Under the pieces are notes generated by a model that was not told the DNA's origin, did not search any database, and worked only from the letters and a program-made list of their open reading frames with translations. Source: Pseudomonas viridiflava (GTDB lineage: Bacteria > Pseudomonadota > Gammaproteobacteria > Pseudomonadales > Pseudomonadaceae). From it: DNA of 64,000 bases. The translations under genes and the position numbers were made by a program. Each line of letters opens with the position of its first letter. The first letter of the stretch is position 1. Positions 7,732-17,600 of the stretch are shown here, in pieces. The stretch spans positions 310,001-374,000 of the forward strand of contig NZ_UTBG01000186.1 of the NCBI RefSeq assembly GCF_900580675.1, given 5' to 3'.

Positions 7732-8643
7732 CTACAATTCAATGCTCATGCCGTCGTAAGCCACTTCGACATTGCGCCGCACCAGTTCTGCCCGCTCGGG
7801 GGAGTCTTCATCGAGGATCGGGTTGGTGTTGTTGATGTGGATAAGCACTTTGCGCTGCTCTGGCAATTGCTCGAGCACTTCGAGCATGCCGCCGGGGCCG
7901 TTCTGCGCCAGGTGGCCCATCTCGCGGCCGGTGCGGGTGCCGACGCCCCGGCGCTGCATTTCATCGTCGTCCCACATCGTGCCGTCCACCAGCAGGCAGT
8001 CGCTGCCGGCCATGATTTCCAGCAACGGCGCGTCGACCTTGCCCAGGCCCGGGGCGTAGAACAATTTGCCGCCGGTGCGCAGGTCTTCGACGATCAGGCC
8101 GATGTTGTCGCCTGGGTGCGGGTCGAAGCGGTGCGGCGAATAAGGCGGCGCAGCACTGCGCAGTGGCAGTGGGGTGAAGCGCAGGTTGGGGCAGGCCGGG
8201 ATGGTGAAGCTGGCGTCCAGCTCGATGCGGTTCCAGGCCAAGCCGCCATTCCAGTGGGTGAGCATGGTGAACAGCGGGAAGCCGGTGCTCAGGTCCTCAT
8301 GGACCATGTCGGTGCACCACACCTGATGCGGGCAACCTTCGCGCAGGCTCAACAGGCCGGTGGTGTGGTCGATCTGGCTGTCCATCAGGATGATCGCGCT
8401 GATACCGGTGTCACGCAGGGCACGGCCGGGCTGCATGGGCGCGAAGCCCTGGAGTTGCGCGCGGATATCCGGCGACGCATTGCACAGCACCCAATTCACG
8501 CCGTCGTCGGAAATCGCGATGGACGACTGGGTGCGCGCCTGCGCCCGCAGGCTGCCGTCACGAAAACCTGCGCAGTTCACGCAGTTGCAGTTCCACTGCG
8601 GGAAACCACCGCCGGCGGCGGAACCTAGAATCTGGACAAACAT
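7732..8643 (-). CDS. pqqB: PqqB, metallo-hydrolase-fold PQQ biosynthesis protein
   Basis: PqqB is a metallo-beta-lactamase-fold protein, implicated as a hydroxylase acting on the crosslinked Glu-Tyr diamino acid. The chosen ATG (8643) gives MFVQILGSAAGGGFPQWNC and the standard 303 aa, with GGAG 7 nt upstream. An ATG 18 nt earlier lacks support. LMDSQIDHTTGLL carries the metal-site-like DxxHT motif. It is separated from pqqA by an intergenic terminator. Confidence 0.97.
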   Translation of the reverse strand: MFVQILGSAAGGGFPQWNCNCVNCAGFRDGSLRAQARTQSSIAISDDGVNWVLCNASPDIRAQLQGFAPMQPGRALRDTGISAIILMDSQIDHTTGLLSLREGCPHQVWCTDMVHEDLSTGFPLFTMLTHWNGGLAWNRIELDASFTIPACPNLRFTPLPLRSAAPPYSPHRFDPHPGDNIGLIVEDLRTGGKLFYAPGLGKVDAPLLEIMAGSDCLLVDGTMWDDDEMQRRGVGTRTGREMGHLAQNGPGGMLEVLEQLPEQRKVLIHINNTNPILDEDSPERAELVRRNVEVAYDGMSIEL

Positions 8644-8660
8644 GGCCGCTCCATCAAGCA

Positions 8661-8700
8661 AAGCTCAAAACAAAAACGCCCCGGGCGAACCGAGGCGTTG
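8661..8700 (-). terminator. intergenic terminator/attenuator between pqqA and pqqB
   Basis: On the minus strand ACGCCTCGG-(TTCGC)-CCGGGGCGT (stem at 8676-8684 and 8690-8698, one G-U pair) is followed by TTTTGTTTT. It lies between the pqqA stop and pqqB, so many transcripts should end here. This gives excess PqqA precursor peptide over the pqqBCDE enzymes, as described for other pqq loci. Confidence 0.88.
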
Positions 8701-8714
8701 TAATACCCAGCGGA

Positions 8715-8789
8715 TTAACGGCTGGCGAAGTACATGGTGACTTCGAAACCAATGCGCAGATCAGTGTAAGCAGGTTTGGACCAGGTCAT
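8715..8789 (-). CDS. pqqA: PqqA, PQQ precursor peptide
   Basis: A 24 aa peptide begins MTWSKPAYTDLRIGFEVTMY. It contains the conserved E16-x3-Y20 pair that supplies all carbons and nitrogens of PQQ. AGGAG lies 7 nt before this ATG. Another in-frame ATG six bases upstream (8795) would leave only 1 nt to the Shine-Dalgarno sequence, so the shorter form is preferred. Confidence 0.97.
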   Translation of the reverse strand: MTWSKPAYTDLRIGFEVTMYFASR

Positions 8790-8795
8790 ATTCAT

Positions 8796-8948
8796 ACTCC
8801 TACGAAGGGATGGGACGTTCACTACTAAGCAATACATATAGTCCACCTCCAGTCGCAGATGTTCAGAGGTGTGCTAGGGAATGTTACGCAATTCTTTTCA
8901 AGTTAGCGCTGTCTTGGCGGAAAAAGCCTTTTGCAGGGGCGGCAATGA
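8796..8948 (-). promoter_or_regulatory. pqqA upstream region (promoter expected)
   Basis: This 153-nt segment between the pqqF stop and pqqA should hold the main pqqA promoter. A TATATG -10-like hexamer lies at 8840-8835, about 46 nt before the start codon, within GGACTATATGTATT. No convincing -35 or operator could be assigned. Confidence 0.4.
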
Positions 8949-11330
8949 TCAGCCTGCCGTGTGCCAGGAATCGTTGATACGCGGGCCATTGGCGACGCAG
9001 CGCCAGCCACCTGTGGCGTCGTTCAACTGTTGGGCGGCGTGTTGCAGGCTCGCCTGGGTGCAGCTCTGGATCGCCTGTTGCAGCTGCGCAAGGTAATCTG
9101 ACGGGTGGCCCGCCAGGTGCGCCTGCCACAGCAAATCGGCCGCTTGGGTAATGGGTAGCGTGTGGGGGGAGAATTGCTGCGCAACGAGCGAGTTGCCCAC
9201 ATCCTCGCTATCGTCGACCAGTCTCGGTAACTGTTTCAGGAAGGCCAGCAGGTGGTCGACGATCCCTTCAACGGAAATGCTCGGCGATTGCACACCGAAC
9301 AGCAGGCCGGTTTGCCCGTTGATTTGTCGGACGCCGCTGAACACTGCGTAGCCTAACTGCAACTCGACCCGCAGGCGCTGGTAGAAGGGGCCTTGGAGCC
9401 GATGCCCGAGCAGTCGCCAGGCGGCTTCATCCGCCAGGGATGCGGTAGGCGTCGGGCAAAAAAGCAGCACTGCGGGTTCGCTGGAGTGAGTGTTCACCTC
9501 GTGCCACAGGCGCTGGCCGTTGAGGCTTGGCCGGCGTGGCACAAGGCTGGCGGGCTGCCCAGGCAACCGGGCGGCCGCAGCTTTTATCGCTGCCTCACCC
9601 GCAGGTGGGAAACCTACCCCAAACCCTTGCCAGCGTGCAGAGGCCCACGAAGCTGGCTTTTCGCTCTCATCGGCAACACCTCCGGCGCAGCAGGCAGGCA
9701 GCGCCTTGAGCAGTTCGCGGATGGCGATCATGGGTGTCGAGGCGTCGGGCAGCTCTGGCGACTGGTTCAAGCTGCTGACCAAGGCTTCCAGCACCGCTGG
9801 CATGGGTTCCTGCAGGCCAGTCAACTTCACTTGCCAGTCATTACCGATAGCGTCGAAGGATATTTCTACGCCGGCCTGACGGGCATTTTCGCGCAACGGC
9901 TGCAAATGGCTTTCCAGCCCTGCAGGTACGGCTGAATCGAACTGCCAGTGCAGGTACAGCGCGCCTTCTTCGGTGTCATCCGCCAGCGCCGGGCTGAAGG
10001 TCAGCGCAGACAGCTCGCGCCGCCCCCTCGAGCGATCCTGGGCAAAGGTGCGCAAGCCGCGATGGGCGCTGGTCTGGCCGCGAATCAGGCCGGCGCGCTC
10101 TTCCTTGATGGGCGGGCGCAGGAACGGGTTATTCGGTGGCAGTTGCCAATCGTGCCGGGAGGCAGGCAGGTGCAACGCATCAAGCAGGGCCTTGAGGGCT
10201 GCGGTGCCTTGTTCCGACAGCTGCTCCCCCAGGTCTTCGCTGTCGTGGCGAGCCAATGCCAGGGCGCCCTGCACCTGTTGCTGGCGCGCATGCAGCAGGG
10301 CGAACTCTTCGCGCAGGGGAGTCCAATCGCTGTGTGCGAAAAAGCTCAGCCAGTCGTACAGCAATGCCTCTATCTGTGTCGCCGATGCGCCTCGGTTATC
10401 GAGCGTAAAGTCGATATCCAGCACTGCTTGCCCGTCGAAGTGGTAAAGCACACTTGCGTGCAGGGCCGTGGCGAGTTGCTGCGCTTTCAGCTCAGCCTGT
10501 AGCCCACCGGGCGCTGTGGCGTTGAGCCAGGTGCAGAGAAAATCCAAGGCTTCGCGGGGCGCTACGCCGGTGATGACCTGGTGCAGGTGATTGCTGGCAG
10601 CGTGTTGGTAGTCGCGTGCCGGGCCTTGCATCAGTGCTGGCGGGGCGACTTGTGGGTGCAGTGTCCCCGAGGTCAATGCCTGGCTGAATGCCAGGGCCAT
10701 GGTTTCCAGCTCGTTCAGTGACTGCGGGCCGACAAGGCTCAAGGTCATCTGCCCACTCTGATAGAAGGCTGCATGGAATTCCCGCAATGCTTGCTGAAAA
10801 GCCTCACGCTCCACCGGCAGGCTGTCGCGATTCCCCGCATGAAAACCGCGCAACGGATGATCAGCCGCCAGGCCTTGCAGTAATGCCACCTGCTGTTGCG
10901 CCTTGGCATCCTGGGACCAGGCGACAAACTCCGCGTGCAGCACTTCGCGCTCACGCAGCTGGTCGTCCAACGCCAGGCGCGGGTGCGTCAGCATGTCTGC
11001 CAGCCGCTCCAGCCCATCGCTTAAAGTTGAAACCGGCAGTTCAAAAAAGAAGTCCGTGGTGCGTTCGCGGGTGCTGGCGTTGACCTCTCCGCCCTGACGC
11101 TGCACGTAGTCCATCAGCCCTTCGCCCGTCGGAAATTGCTCGGTTCCGAGAAACAACAGGTGCTCAAGAAAGTGCGCCAATCCTGGCCAGGCCAACGGCA
11201 CGTCATGGCTTCCGGCCGCTACCCGCAAAACTGCGGCACAACGCTTCAAGCGCGGCGCATGGCGCAGGGAGACCCGCAAACCGTTGGCAAGGGTCAGGTG
11301 GAGGTGATGAGGGTGGGCCGGCGCAGGCAT
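8949..11330 (-). CDS. pqqF: PqqF, M16-family zinc peptidase of PQQ biosynthesis
   Basis: This ~793 aa M16 (insulinase/pitrilysin) protease has the inverted zinc motif HFLEH at residues 53-57. It is expected to act, often with PqqG, on PqqA or the crosslinked peptide to release the Glu-Tyr unit. I favour the start at 11330 (MPAPAHPHHLHLTLANG) because GGAAG lies 7 nt upstream; an ATG at 11360 would add ten residues with a poor ribosome site. It is encoded upstream of pqqA in the same direction and 49 nt after davA. As usual for M16 proteins, the C-terminal half is a diverged inactive repeat. Confidence 0.93.
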   Translation of the reverse strand: MPAPAHPHHLHLTLANGLRVSLRHAPRLKRCAAVLRVAAGSHDVPLAWPGLAHFLEHLLFLGTEQFPTGEGLMDYVQRQGGEVNASTRERTTDFFFELPVSTLSDGLERLADMLTHPRLALDDQLREREVLHAEFVAWSQDAKAQQQVALLQGLAADHPLRGFHAGNRDSLPVEREAFQQALREFHAAFYQSGQMTLSLVGPQSLNELETMALAFSQALTSGTLHPQVAPPALMQGPARDYQHAASNHLHQVITGVAPREALDFLCTWLNATAPGGLQAELKAQQLATALHASVLYHFDGQAVLDIDFTLDNRGASATQIEALLYDWLSFFAHSDWTPLREEFALLHARQQQVQGALALARHDSEDLGEQLSEQGTAALKALLDALHLPASRHDWQLPPNNPFLRPPIKEERAGLIRGQTSAHRGLRTFAQDRSRGRRELSALTFSPALADDTEEGALYLHWQFDSAVPAGLESHLQPLRENARQAGVEISFDAIGNDWQVKLTGLQEPMPAVLEALVSSLNQSPELPDASTPMIAIRELLKALPACCAGGVADESEKPASWASARWQGFGVGFPPAGEAAIKAAAARLPGQPASLVPRRPSLNGQRLWHEVNTHSSEPAVLLFCPTPTASLADEAAWRLLGHRLQGPFYQRLRVELQLGYAVFSGVRQINGQTGLLFGVQSPSISVEGIVDHLLAFLKQLPRLVDDSEDVGNSLVAQQFSPHTLPITQAADLLWQAHLAGHPSDYLAQLQQAIQSCTQASLQHAAQQLNDATGGWRCVANGPRINDSWHTAG

Positions 11331-11379
11331 GGGCACTTCCAGAACGTATGAAGTGGCCATGTTAACAAACCGGCTGGCG

Positions 11380-12174
11380 TCAGGGTTTGTGCAGCGCGCC
11401 GTACAGCTCGGGGCGACGGTCTTGGAGGTAGTGATTGGGGGCGCGTGCGTCGACGATCGATTGGCGATCCAGCTCACCGACGATCAAGGCCTCATCCAGC
11501 CCGGCCTGGGCAATGCGTTGGCCGTCAGGTGCTGCGATGCTGCTTTGGCCGCAGTATTGAATCTCGCCTTCCTGCCCACAGTAATTGGCGTAGGCCACGT
11601 AGCACTGGTTTTCGAAGGCCCGCGCCCGCACGGTCACGTCTGCCACGAAATCGAACGGCACCATATTGGCCGTGGGCACCAGGATCAGCTCGGCACCGGC
11701 AAGGGCCAGGCGCCGGGTATTTTCCGGAAACTCCAGGTCGTAGCAGATCAGAAAGCCGAGCTTCCAGCCATTGAGCTCCACCAGCGGGAAATCATCTCCT
11801 CCAGCGCTGAACATCGAGTGATCCAGATCCCCGAACAGATGAGTCTTGCGGTAGTTGCACAGGCGCTGGCCCTGGGCATCGATCAACTGCACGGCGTTGT
11901 AGATCTGCCCGTCTTCAGCCCGCTCCGGGTAGCCATACAGAATCGCCAGGCCGGCGCTTTGCGCCAACTCGGCAATCGCCTGCGCCGACGCGCCGTGCTG
12001 TGCCTCGGCCAAGGCGCCAACCGCTTCGGCGCCGATGTTGTAGCCGCTCAAGAACATCTCCGGCAGCACCAGCAGATCGGCGCCGGACGCCTCGTGCGCC
12101 AACTGGTGCAGGCGCTTGAGGTTGCCGGCCACGTCCAGCGGCAGCGGCGGGCATTGGTACAGGGCGACGCGCAT
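11380..12174 (-). CDS. davA: DavA, 5-aminopentanamidase (nitrilase superfamily)
   Basis: This 264 aa carbon-nitrogen hydrolase hydrolyses 5-aminovaleramide to 5-aminovalerate and ammonia, the second step of lysine breakdown. The nitrilase-fold catalytic triad is visible as E39 (LVLPEMFLSG), K110 (NYRKTHLFG) and C144 (LICYDLEFPE). The ATG at 12174 has AAGGAG overlapping the davB stop codon, and upstream in-frame starts lie inside davB. Gene order davB-davA beside pqqF matches PP_0383/PP_0382 of P. putida, which is the main reason for the specific name. Confidence 0.93.
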   Translation of the reverse strand: MRVALYQCPPLPLDVAGNLKRLHQLAHEASGADLLVLPEMFLSGYNIGAEAVGALAEAQHGASAQAIAELAQSAGLAILYGYPERAEDGQIYNAVQLIDAQGQRLCNYRKTHLFGDLDHSMFSAGGDDFPLVELNGWKLGFLICYDLEFPENTRRLALAGAELILVPTANMVPFDFVADVTVRARAFENQCYVAYANYCGQEGEIQYCGQSSIAAPDGQRIAQAGLDEALIVGELDRQSIVDARAPNHYLQDRRPELYGALHKP

Positions 12175-12184
12175 GTTCAGCTCC

Positions 12185-13888
12185 TTAATCTGCCAGGGCA
12201 ATCGGCCCGATTTCATCGAACACATCACCCGGCCCCGGGTTCTCGGGGTGAGTGCTGCCGCCAAAGTGGGTCATGATGCCCCAAACCGCGTTCAGCGAAG
12301 TCTGTACCGCGCCCTCCACCCAGGCCGGTGTCCAGGACACGTCGTCACCGGCGATAAAAATCCCACGTTGTTCGGCGGGCATGTCCTTCTGCATGAAGTG
12401 CGCATACATCCGCTGGTTGTAGCGATAGTGGCCCGGCAGCGCGCCCTTGAAGGCACCGAGGAAATGCGGGTCGGCTTCCCAGGACACGGTGATCGGGTCG
12501 CCGATGATGCGCGCCTTGATATCAACTTTCGGGTAGATCTTTTTCAACGCGTCGAGGGCCAGCTTCACGCGCTTGTCGATCGGCTGCGGCAGCATTTTCA
12601 ATGCGTCGCTCATCCACGAGTACGACAGGCAAATCACGCCCGGCTTGTCGTCACCGTTATCGAACAGGTAGGTGCCGCGGGTCAGGCGATCGGTGAGGGT
12701 CATGCTCATCAGGTCGCGGCCGGTTTCCGGGTCTTTGTCTTTCCAGAACGGGCGGTCGACCATCACGAAGGTTTTCGACGACTGCATGTAGCGGGTGCGG
12801 TCCAGTGCCATCCACATTTTTTGCGAGAACAGGGTTTCATCGCATTCGATCTGGGTGGTCAGCAGCCAGCTCTGGCAGGTGGTGAGCACGGCGGCGTATT
12901 CGCGGGTGTCGCCATAGTTGTCGGTGACCGCAAAACGGCCGTCGGCGGCGTGGGCGATACGCGCGACCCCGGCGCGTGGTGCACCGCGATGCAACGAGCT
13001 GAGGCTGGTGCCCGCCGGCCAGTGGGCGCAACGCTCCGGTACGTGGCGCCAGATGCCCATGGGCACCTGTGCCACACCGCCGACCACCAAGTGCTGGTGG
13101 TCGTCGCAGTTGGTCATCACCACGCGGAAGATTTCCAGCATCGAGTTCGGGAAGTCAGAGTCCCAGCCGCCGGTGCCGAACCCCACCTGGCCAAACACTT
13201 CGCGGTGCAGGAACGAGAGCTTGGCGAACGCCTTGGACGTGGCAACGAAGTCATAGAAGGTGCGGTCGTCCCACAGCGGCACCAACTTGTTCCACAGCTC
13301 TTTGAGGCGCGGTACGTCGCGGTCGCGGATGGCTTGCTGGATGTCGCCGAACTGCGAGCCGGCCTCCAGCGCATCGGCCCAGGCGTCGGCGACTTCCTGG
13401 AACAGCACCGGCAAGTCGGAAAGTTTCTGTGCGTAGTGGGTCTGGCCTTCCAGGTCGATCACCGTGCTGCCAGATGCTGGCGTGAGCGGGTTCGGGAAGG
13501 GTTTGGTTTCCAGGCCCAGCTTGTCCACGTAGTGGTAGAACGCAGTGGACGACACCGGGAAGCGCATGCCACCCAGCTCGGCGATGATGCCTTCGGCGCC
13601 TTCAAAGGCCTGGGAGCGCAAACGGCCGCCCATTTTCGAGGCCTCATACACCACCGGCTTGAGGCCCAGCTTCATCAGTTCATAGGCGGCCACCAGGCCT
13701 GCGATCCCGGCCCCGACGATCGCCACTTCGGCACCATGGTTGGCCGCAGGGATGCTGCCCAGGCCGGCGGGGTGCTCGATCCAGTCATCAAAGGCAAACG
13801 GGAAGTCCGGGCCAAAAATGGTGATGGGTTTCTTGCCGTCTGCGGGGTGGCGATTGGTCTTGCTGATGGTGCTGGACGGAATGCTCAT
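12185..13888 (-). CDS. davB: DavB, L-lysine 2-monooxygenase (flavin amine oxidase family)
   Basis: This 567 aa flavoprotein has the Rossmann FAD motif VGAGIAG at residues 58-64 followed by the GG-motif region GGRLRSQAFEG. It belongs to the tryptophan/lysine 2-monooxygenase group of flavin amine oxidases. It converts L-lysine with O2 to 5-aminovaleramide, CO2 and water. The ATG at 13888 has AAGGG upstream. Directly downstream davA completes the step to 5-aminovalerate, and an Lrp-type regulator is encoded upstream. davT and davD are not in this window. Confidence 0.93.
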   Translation of the reverse strand: MSIPSSTISKTNRHPADGKKPITIFGPDFPFAFDDWIEHPAGLGSIPAANHGAEVAIVGAGIAGLVAAYELMKLGLKPVVYEASKMGGRLRSQAFEGAEGIIAELGGMRFPVSSTAFYHYVDKLGLETKPFPNPLTPASGSTVIDLEGQTHYAQKLSDLPVLFQEVADAWADALEAGSQFGDIQQAIRDRDVPRLKELWNKLVPLWDDRTFYDFVATSKAFAKLSFLHREVFGQVGFGTGGWDSDFPNSMLEIFRVVMTNCDDHQHLVVGGVAQVPMGIWRHVPERCAHWPAGTSLSSLHRGAPRAGVARIAHAADGRFAVTDNYGDTREYAAVLTTCQSWLLTTQIECDETLFSQKMWMALDRTRYMQSSKTFVMVDRPFWKDKDPETGRDLMSMTLTDRLTRGTYLFDNGDDKPGVICLSYSWMSDALKMLPQPIDKRVKLALDALKKIYPKVDIKARIIGDPITVSWEADPHFLGAFKGALPGHYRYNQRMYAHFMQKDMPAEQRGIFIAGDDVSWTPAWVEGAVQTSLNAVWGIMTHFGGSTHPENPGPGDVFDEIGPIALAD

Positions 13889-13928
13889 GGCTGACCCTTG
13901 CTGACGACTCGACGGGCGTGACCCGCTG

Positions 13929-13986
13929 AGTATAGGAAAAGATGGCAGCCAGTTTAGGGAGCGTTGCGCTCGTTATTAAGACGCAA
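13929..13986 (-). promoter_or_regulatory. davB promoter region with Lrp-like inverted repeat
   Basis: A TATACT -10-like hexamer (complement of 13929-13934) lies 41 nt before davB. Upstream, TTGCG (13964-13968) and CGCAA (13982-13986) form an inverted repeat around an AT-rich 13-nt centre, a layout typical of Lrp/AsnC-family sites. The regulator encoded at 14035-14481 is the likely ligand. This is inferred from shape only. Confidence 0.4.
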
Positions 13987-14034
13987 TGTGTCGTCGGATT
14001 GGATTGATTTTAGTCGGTATGACGAAGCTGGTGG

Positions 14035-14481
14035 TCAGATTGGCTGTCCGCGATCCAATTTGTTACTGAGGATGATCGATGTGGTGGTCTTTTCCACCCC
14101 ATCGACGCTGCCGATCTGGTCGAGCAATTGGTCCAACTGCTCCGGCGAGTCCGTGCGCAGCCACGCCACATAATCGAACTCGCCACTCACCGCGCACAAC
14201 TGCTGCACCTGAGCCATGGCACTCAGCCGGCGCAACACTTCTTTGCCCGAGCGCGGTTGCACGGTGATACCCACATACGCCTGTAAACCACCATCCGCCA
14301 CACGTTGGCCCAGGCGTACGCCATAACCGGTGATCACCTGGGTTTTCTCCAGGCGCGCCAGGCGCGACGTCACCGTCGTGCGCGCAATGCCCAACTGCCG
14401 AGCAAGCATGGCCACGCTTTCGCGCGCGTTGATCTGCAAGGCGGCGATCAGTTGGCGATCGATTTCATCGAGGACGGGCAA
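14035..14481 (-). CDS. Lrp/AsnC-family transcriptional regulator
   Basis: The protein is about 148 aa. An N-terminal helix-turn-helix (DEIDRQLIAALQINARESVA, then LARQLGIARTTVTSRLARLE) precedes the RAM/AsnC ligand-binding domain (VGITVQPRSGKEVLRRLSAM). No ATG fits; TTG at 14481 is preferred because GGAG lies 7 nt upstream and the product begins MPVLDEIDRQL like relatives. The longer frame would run through a terminator and into the tRNA. It is encoded 146 nt upstream of davB in the same direction, as in P. putida, so it probably controls lysine catabolism. Confidence 0.9.
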   Translation of the reverse strand: MPVLDEIDRQLIAALQINARESVAMLARQLGIARTTVTSRLARLEKTQVITGYGVRLGQRVADGGLQAYVGITVQPRSGKEVLRRLSAMAQVQQLCAVSGEFDYVAWLRTDSPEQLDQLLDQIGSVDGVEKTTTSIILSNKLDRGQPI

Positions 14482-14536
14482 AGGCAGGGCTCCAGTGCGG
14501 ACGGCAATGGGGTGGCATGTTACAGGCTTCCGGACA

Positions 14537-14569
14537 CGCAAAAGCCGCGCAATGCGCGGCTTTTTTGTT
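14537..14569 (-). terminator. Rho-independent terminator downstream of tRNA
   Basis: AAAAGCCGCGC (14540-14550) and GCGCGGCTTTT (14554-14564) form an 11-bp stem with a 3-nt loop. It directly follows the tRNA on the minus strand and sits upstream of the Lrp gene. Confidence 0.85.
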
Positions 14570-14646
14570 TGGTGGGCCCACACGGACTTGAACCGTGGAC
14601 CAAAGGATTATGAGTCCTCTGCTCTGACCAACTGAGCTATAGGCCC
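14570..14646 (-). tRNA. tRNA with CAT anticodon (probably tRNA-Ile2, alternatively tRNA-Met)
   Basis: The minus strand reads GGGCCTATAGCTCAGTTGGT, a full cloverleaf with D-loop, anticodon loop CTCATAA (anticodon CAT), T-loop GTTCAAGTC, a closed 7-bp acceptor stem and an encoded CCA. It is not the initiator, because the first acceptor pair is a normal G-C. The body resembles E. coli ileX (TTGGTC in the variable region, GGTTCAAGTCC in the T arm) more than elongator Met, suggesting an isoleucine tRNA whose C34 is modified to lysidine by TilS. It lies 15 nt downstream of the rmcA-like gene on the same strand, so cotranscription is possible. Confidence 0.95.
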
Positions 14647-14661
14647 TCAGTAGGTCGCGGA

Positions 14662-17600
14662 TTATAACGATGGTTTCTCCACTGTGCCATCCGAAAAGTC
14701 TGAAACGTTCATGCGTAAAAACGTGGCTGCGAAAAGCGCTGGCGGCAGTGGCAGGCTGACGATGTAGCCCTGCATCTGTTCGCAGCCTTCGGCGGCGAGG
14801 AAGGCCTGTTGCGCGGGGTTTTCCACGCCTTCGGCGATGATGGTGAATTGCATGCTGTGGCCCAGGGCGATGATGGCGCGCACGATGGCGGCGTCGTGGG
14901 GGTCGTCGGGCAAGCCGCGGACGAAGGACTGGTCGATTTTGAGGAAGTCCAGCGGCAAGCGTTTCAGATAGCTGAGGGATGAATAACCGGTGCCGAAATC
15001 ATCGATGGCCAGTTGTACACCGAGGCGTTTGAGTTGGTGCAGGACTTCCAGCGCCTCTTCGGCCTGGCTCATGATGAAGTTTTCGGTGATCTCCAGTTGC
15101 AGGCAGCCGGGGTCGAGTTGGTAGTCGCTCAGGAGCTGTTCGATGCGTGCCAGCAAACCAGGGTGGCGCAGTTGTGCGCCGGCGAGGTTGACCGACAGTG
15201 GGCCGAACTCATCGAAGCCGGTTTGCCAGACGTGCATTTGCCGGCAGGCCTGTTCGAGCACCCAATCGCCAATCTGCAGGATCATGCCGTTTTCTTCAGC
15301 CAGGGCGATGAAGTGTTCGGGCGGCACGTCGCCAAACGTGGGGTGGTGCCAGCGGATCAACGCTTCGGCGCCGATCAGTTCCTGGGTCTCCAGGCTCAGC
15401 TTGGGCTGGTAATACAGGGTCAGTTCGTCGCGCTCGAGGGCACGGCGCAGTTCATGTTCCAGGGCCACACGCTCGTTGGCCTGGGCGGTGAGGTCGCGGG
15501 TGTAGCTTTCGACGCGGTTACGCCCTTTGGCCTTGGAGCGGTACATCGCGGCGTCGGCGTTTTTGACCAGCGTGGCGACGTCGGTGCCGTCCTGTGGGTA
15601 GAGGCTGGTGCCGATACTCGCGCTGATAAAAAACTCGTGTTCGCCGGCCTGGAACGGTGGGGTAAAGCACGCCAGCAGTTTGTTCGCCAGGTACTGTGCG
15701 TCGCAGGCGTGCTGCAGGCCGGGCAGCAGGATGATGAACTCATCGCCGCCCAGCCGGGCGACGGTGTCGATGTCGCGCAGTTGCTCCTTGAGGCGCACGG
15801 CGATGTCTTTCAGAAGCAGGTCACCAATCGGGTGGCCCAAGCTGTCGTTGATGTGTTTGAAGCGGTCCAGGTCCAGAAACAACACGGCGCCTTGCTTGCC
15901 GGTTTCCTGATGGCCGTTGAGGGCGGCCTGCAATCGGCTTTCAAACAGGGTTCGGTTCGGCAGGCCGGTCAGTGGGTCGTGGTGTGCCTGGTAGTCGAGG
16001 CGTGCCTGGGCCAGCTTGAGGCTGGAGATGTCGGCAAACACGGCCACAAAGTGCGTGATTTTTTGGTCGCGGTTGCGCACGGCGCTGATCGTCAGCCAGC
16101 TGGGGTACAACTCGCCGTTCTTGCGACGGTTGGAAATCTCACCCTGCCAGTGGCCCTGGGCTGTCAACTGGTGCCACATCGCGGCATAGAACGCGCTGTC
16201 ATGCAGGCCGGAGGCAAGCAGGCGCGGCGTGTTGCCGAGGGCTTCGGCCTCGCTGTAGCCGGTGATTTCGCTGAAAGCACGGTTGACCGCGCTGATGTTC
16301 TGGCGGGTGTCGGTGATCAATACGCCTTCGGCGGTGCTCTCGAACACGGTCGCTGCCTGTTGCAGTTTTTCCTGCATCAGTTGGCGTTCGGTTATGTCGC
16401 GGGCGATGGTCAACATGCAGTCCTCATCGCCGATAGGCAACGGGCGGCTGGACAGTTCGCAGAGCCGAATCTGCCCATCGCTGCGGCGGATATGGCAAAT
16501 GAAGTCACGCACAAAACCATCGCGCTGCATCAACTCCAGCATGTGCTTGCGTTCGTTGAGATCGACCCAGATACCCAGTTCCAGTGTTGACTGGTCGAGG
16601 GATGCTGCACTGTTGAAGCCGGTGATGCGGCTGAAACCATCATTCACTTCTATCAGCAGGCCGTCCCGCTGTCGGCTCAACAGCAAGCCGTCGGGGGAGG
16701 CATGGAAAGCCTTGGCGAACTTTTCTTCGGAGGTTTGCAGCCGTTGCTGAGTTTCTTTGAGTTGGGTGATGTCGCGTACCACCACCACCAGGGCTTCGGT
16801 GGTGTCGAGCTGGAAAGGCTCGGCCGAGATCAGCCCGGTGAATGACTGGCCGTTGCTGCGCAGGAAGGGCATTTCCAGGTTGCGAATGCTGGTGGTCTGC
16901 ACCCGCCGCAGCAAGTCAGGGCCGGTGCCCGGGATACCCCAGATATTCAGGGTGGTGGCGGTTTTGCCGATCACCTCTTCGGCACTCAGGCCGACTTGAT
17001 CCTCGAACGCCTTGTTGACCTCCAGCAGGCAACCATCCGACAGGCGTGCGATGACCAAAATATCCGGGCACTGCTGGAATACCGAGGCAAACTTCTGCTC
17101 GGAAAGCTGCAGCGCCTCTTCAGTGCGCTTGGCCTCGCTGATGTCGATCATCAGGCCGCGCAGCACCGGTTCATGGCCGTGTTCGATCAGGCTGACAATG
17201 TCGCGCACCCACAGGCAGCGGCCGTCGGCGGTGATCACGCGGTAATCAATGCTGTGATCGCGGTTGGCGCGGGTTTCGCTGTAGCAATAGGCTTCGGTGC
17301 GCATCAGGTCGGCCGGGTGAATGATGTTGCGCCAGAAGCCCGGGATCAGCCAATGCGCTCGCGGGTAACCGAGCAGGTCCTCGGCATGGGGTGACACGTA
17401 GCTGTAGGTGAAGTCGGTGATGCTGGCTTCCCAGGCGATGGCGGACAGGCTCTCCACCAGGCCTCGATAGTGGTATTCGCTGCTGCGCAGTTCCTGTTCG
17501 AGGGCTACCCGGCGGGAAATTTCCGAGCTGAGCCGGCGATTGATCCGAATCACAATGGCCAATACCGTGATCAGCAGCAGTACGGCGGGAAGCCCGTATA

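Noticed and set aside
8881..9096. Small plus-strand frame across the pqqF end
   Set aside because: It is antisense to pqqF, short and without features.
12116..13894. 592-aa open frame antisense to davB
   Set aside because: Same codon-bias shadow; davB has clear motifs and a good start.
14482..14583. N-terminal extension of the Lrp regulator to 182 aa
   Set aside because: It would run through the terminator and begin in the tRNA; a TTG with a ribosome site fits family length.
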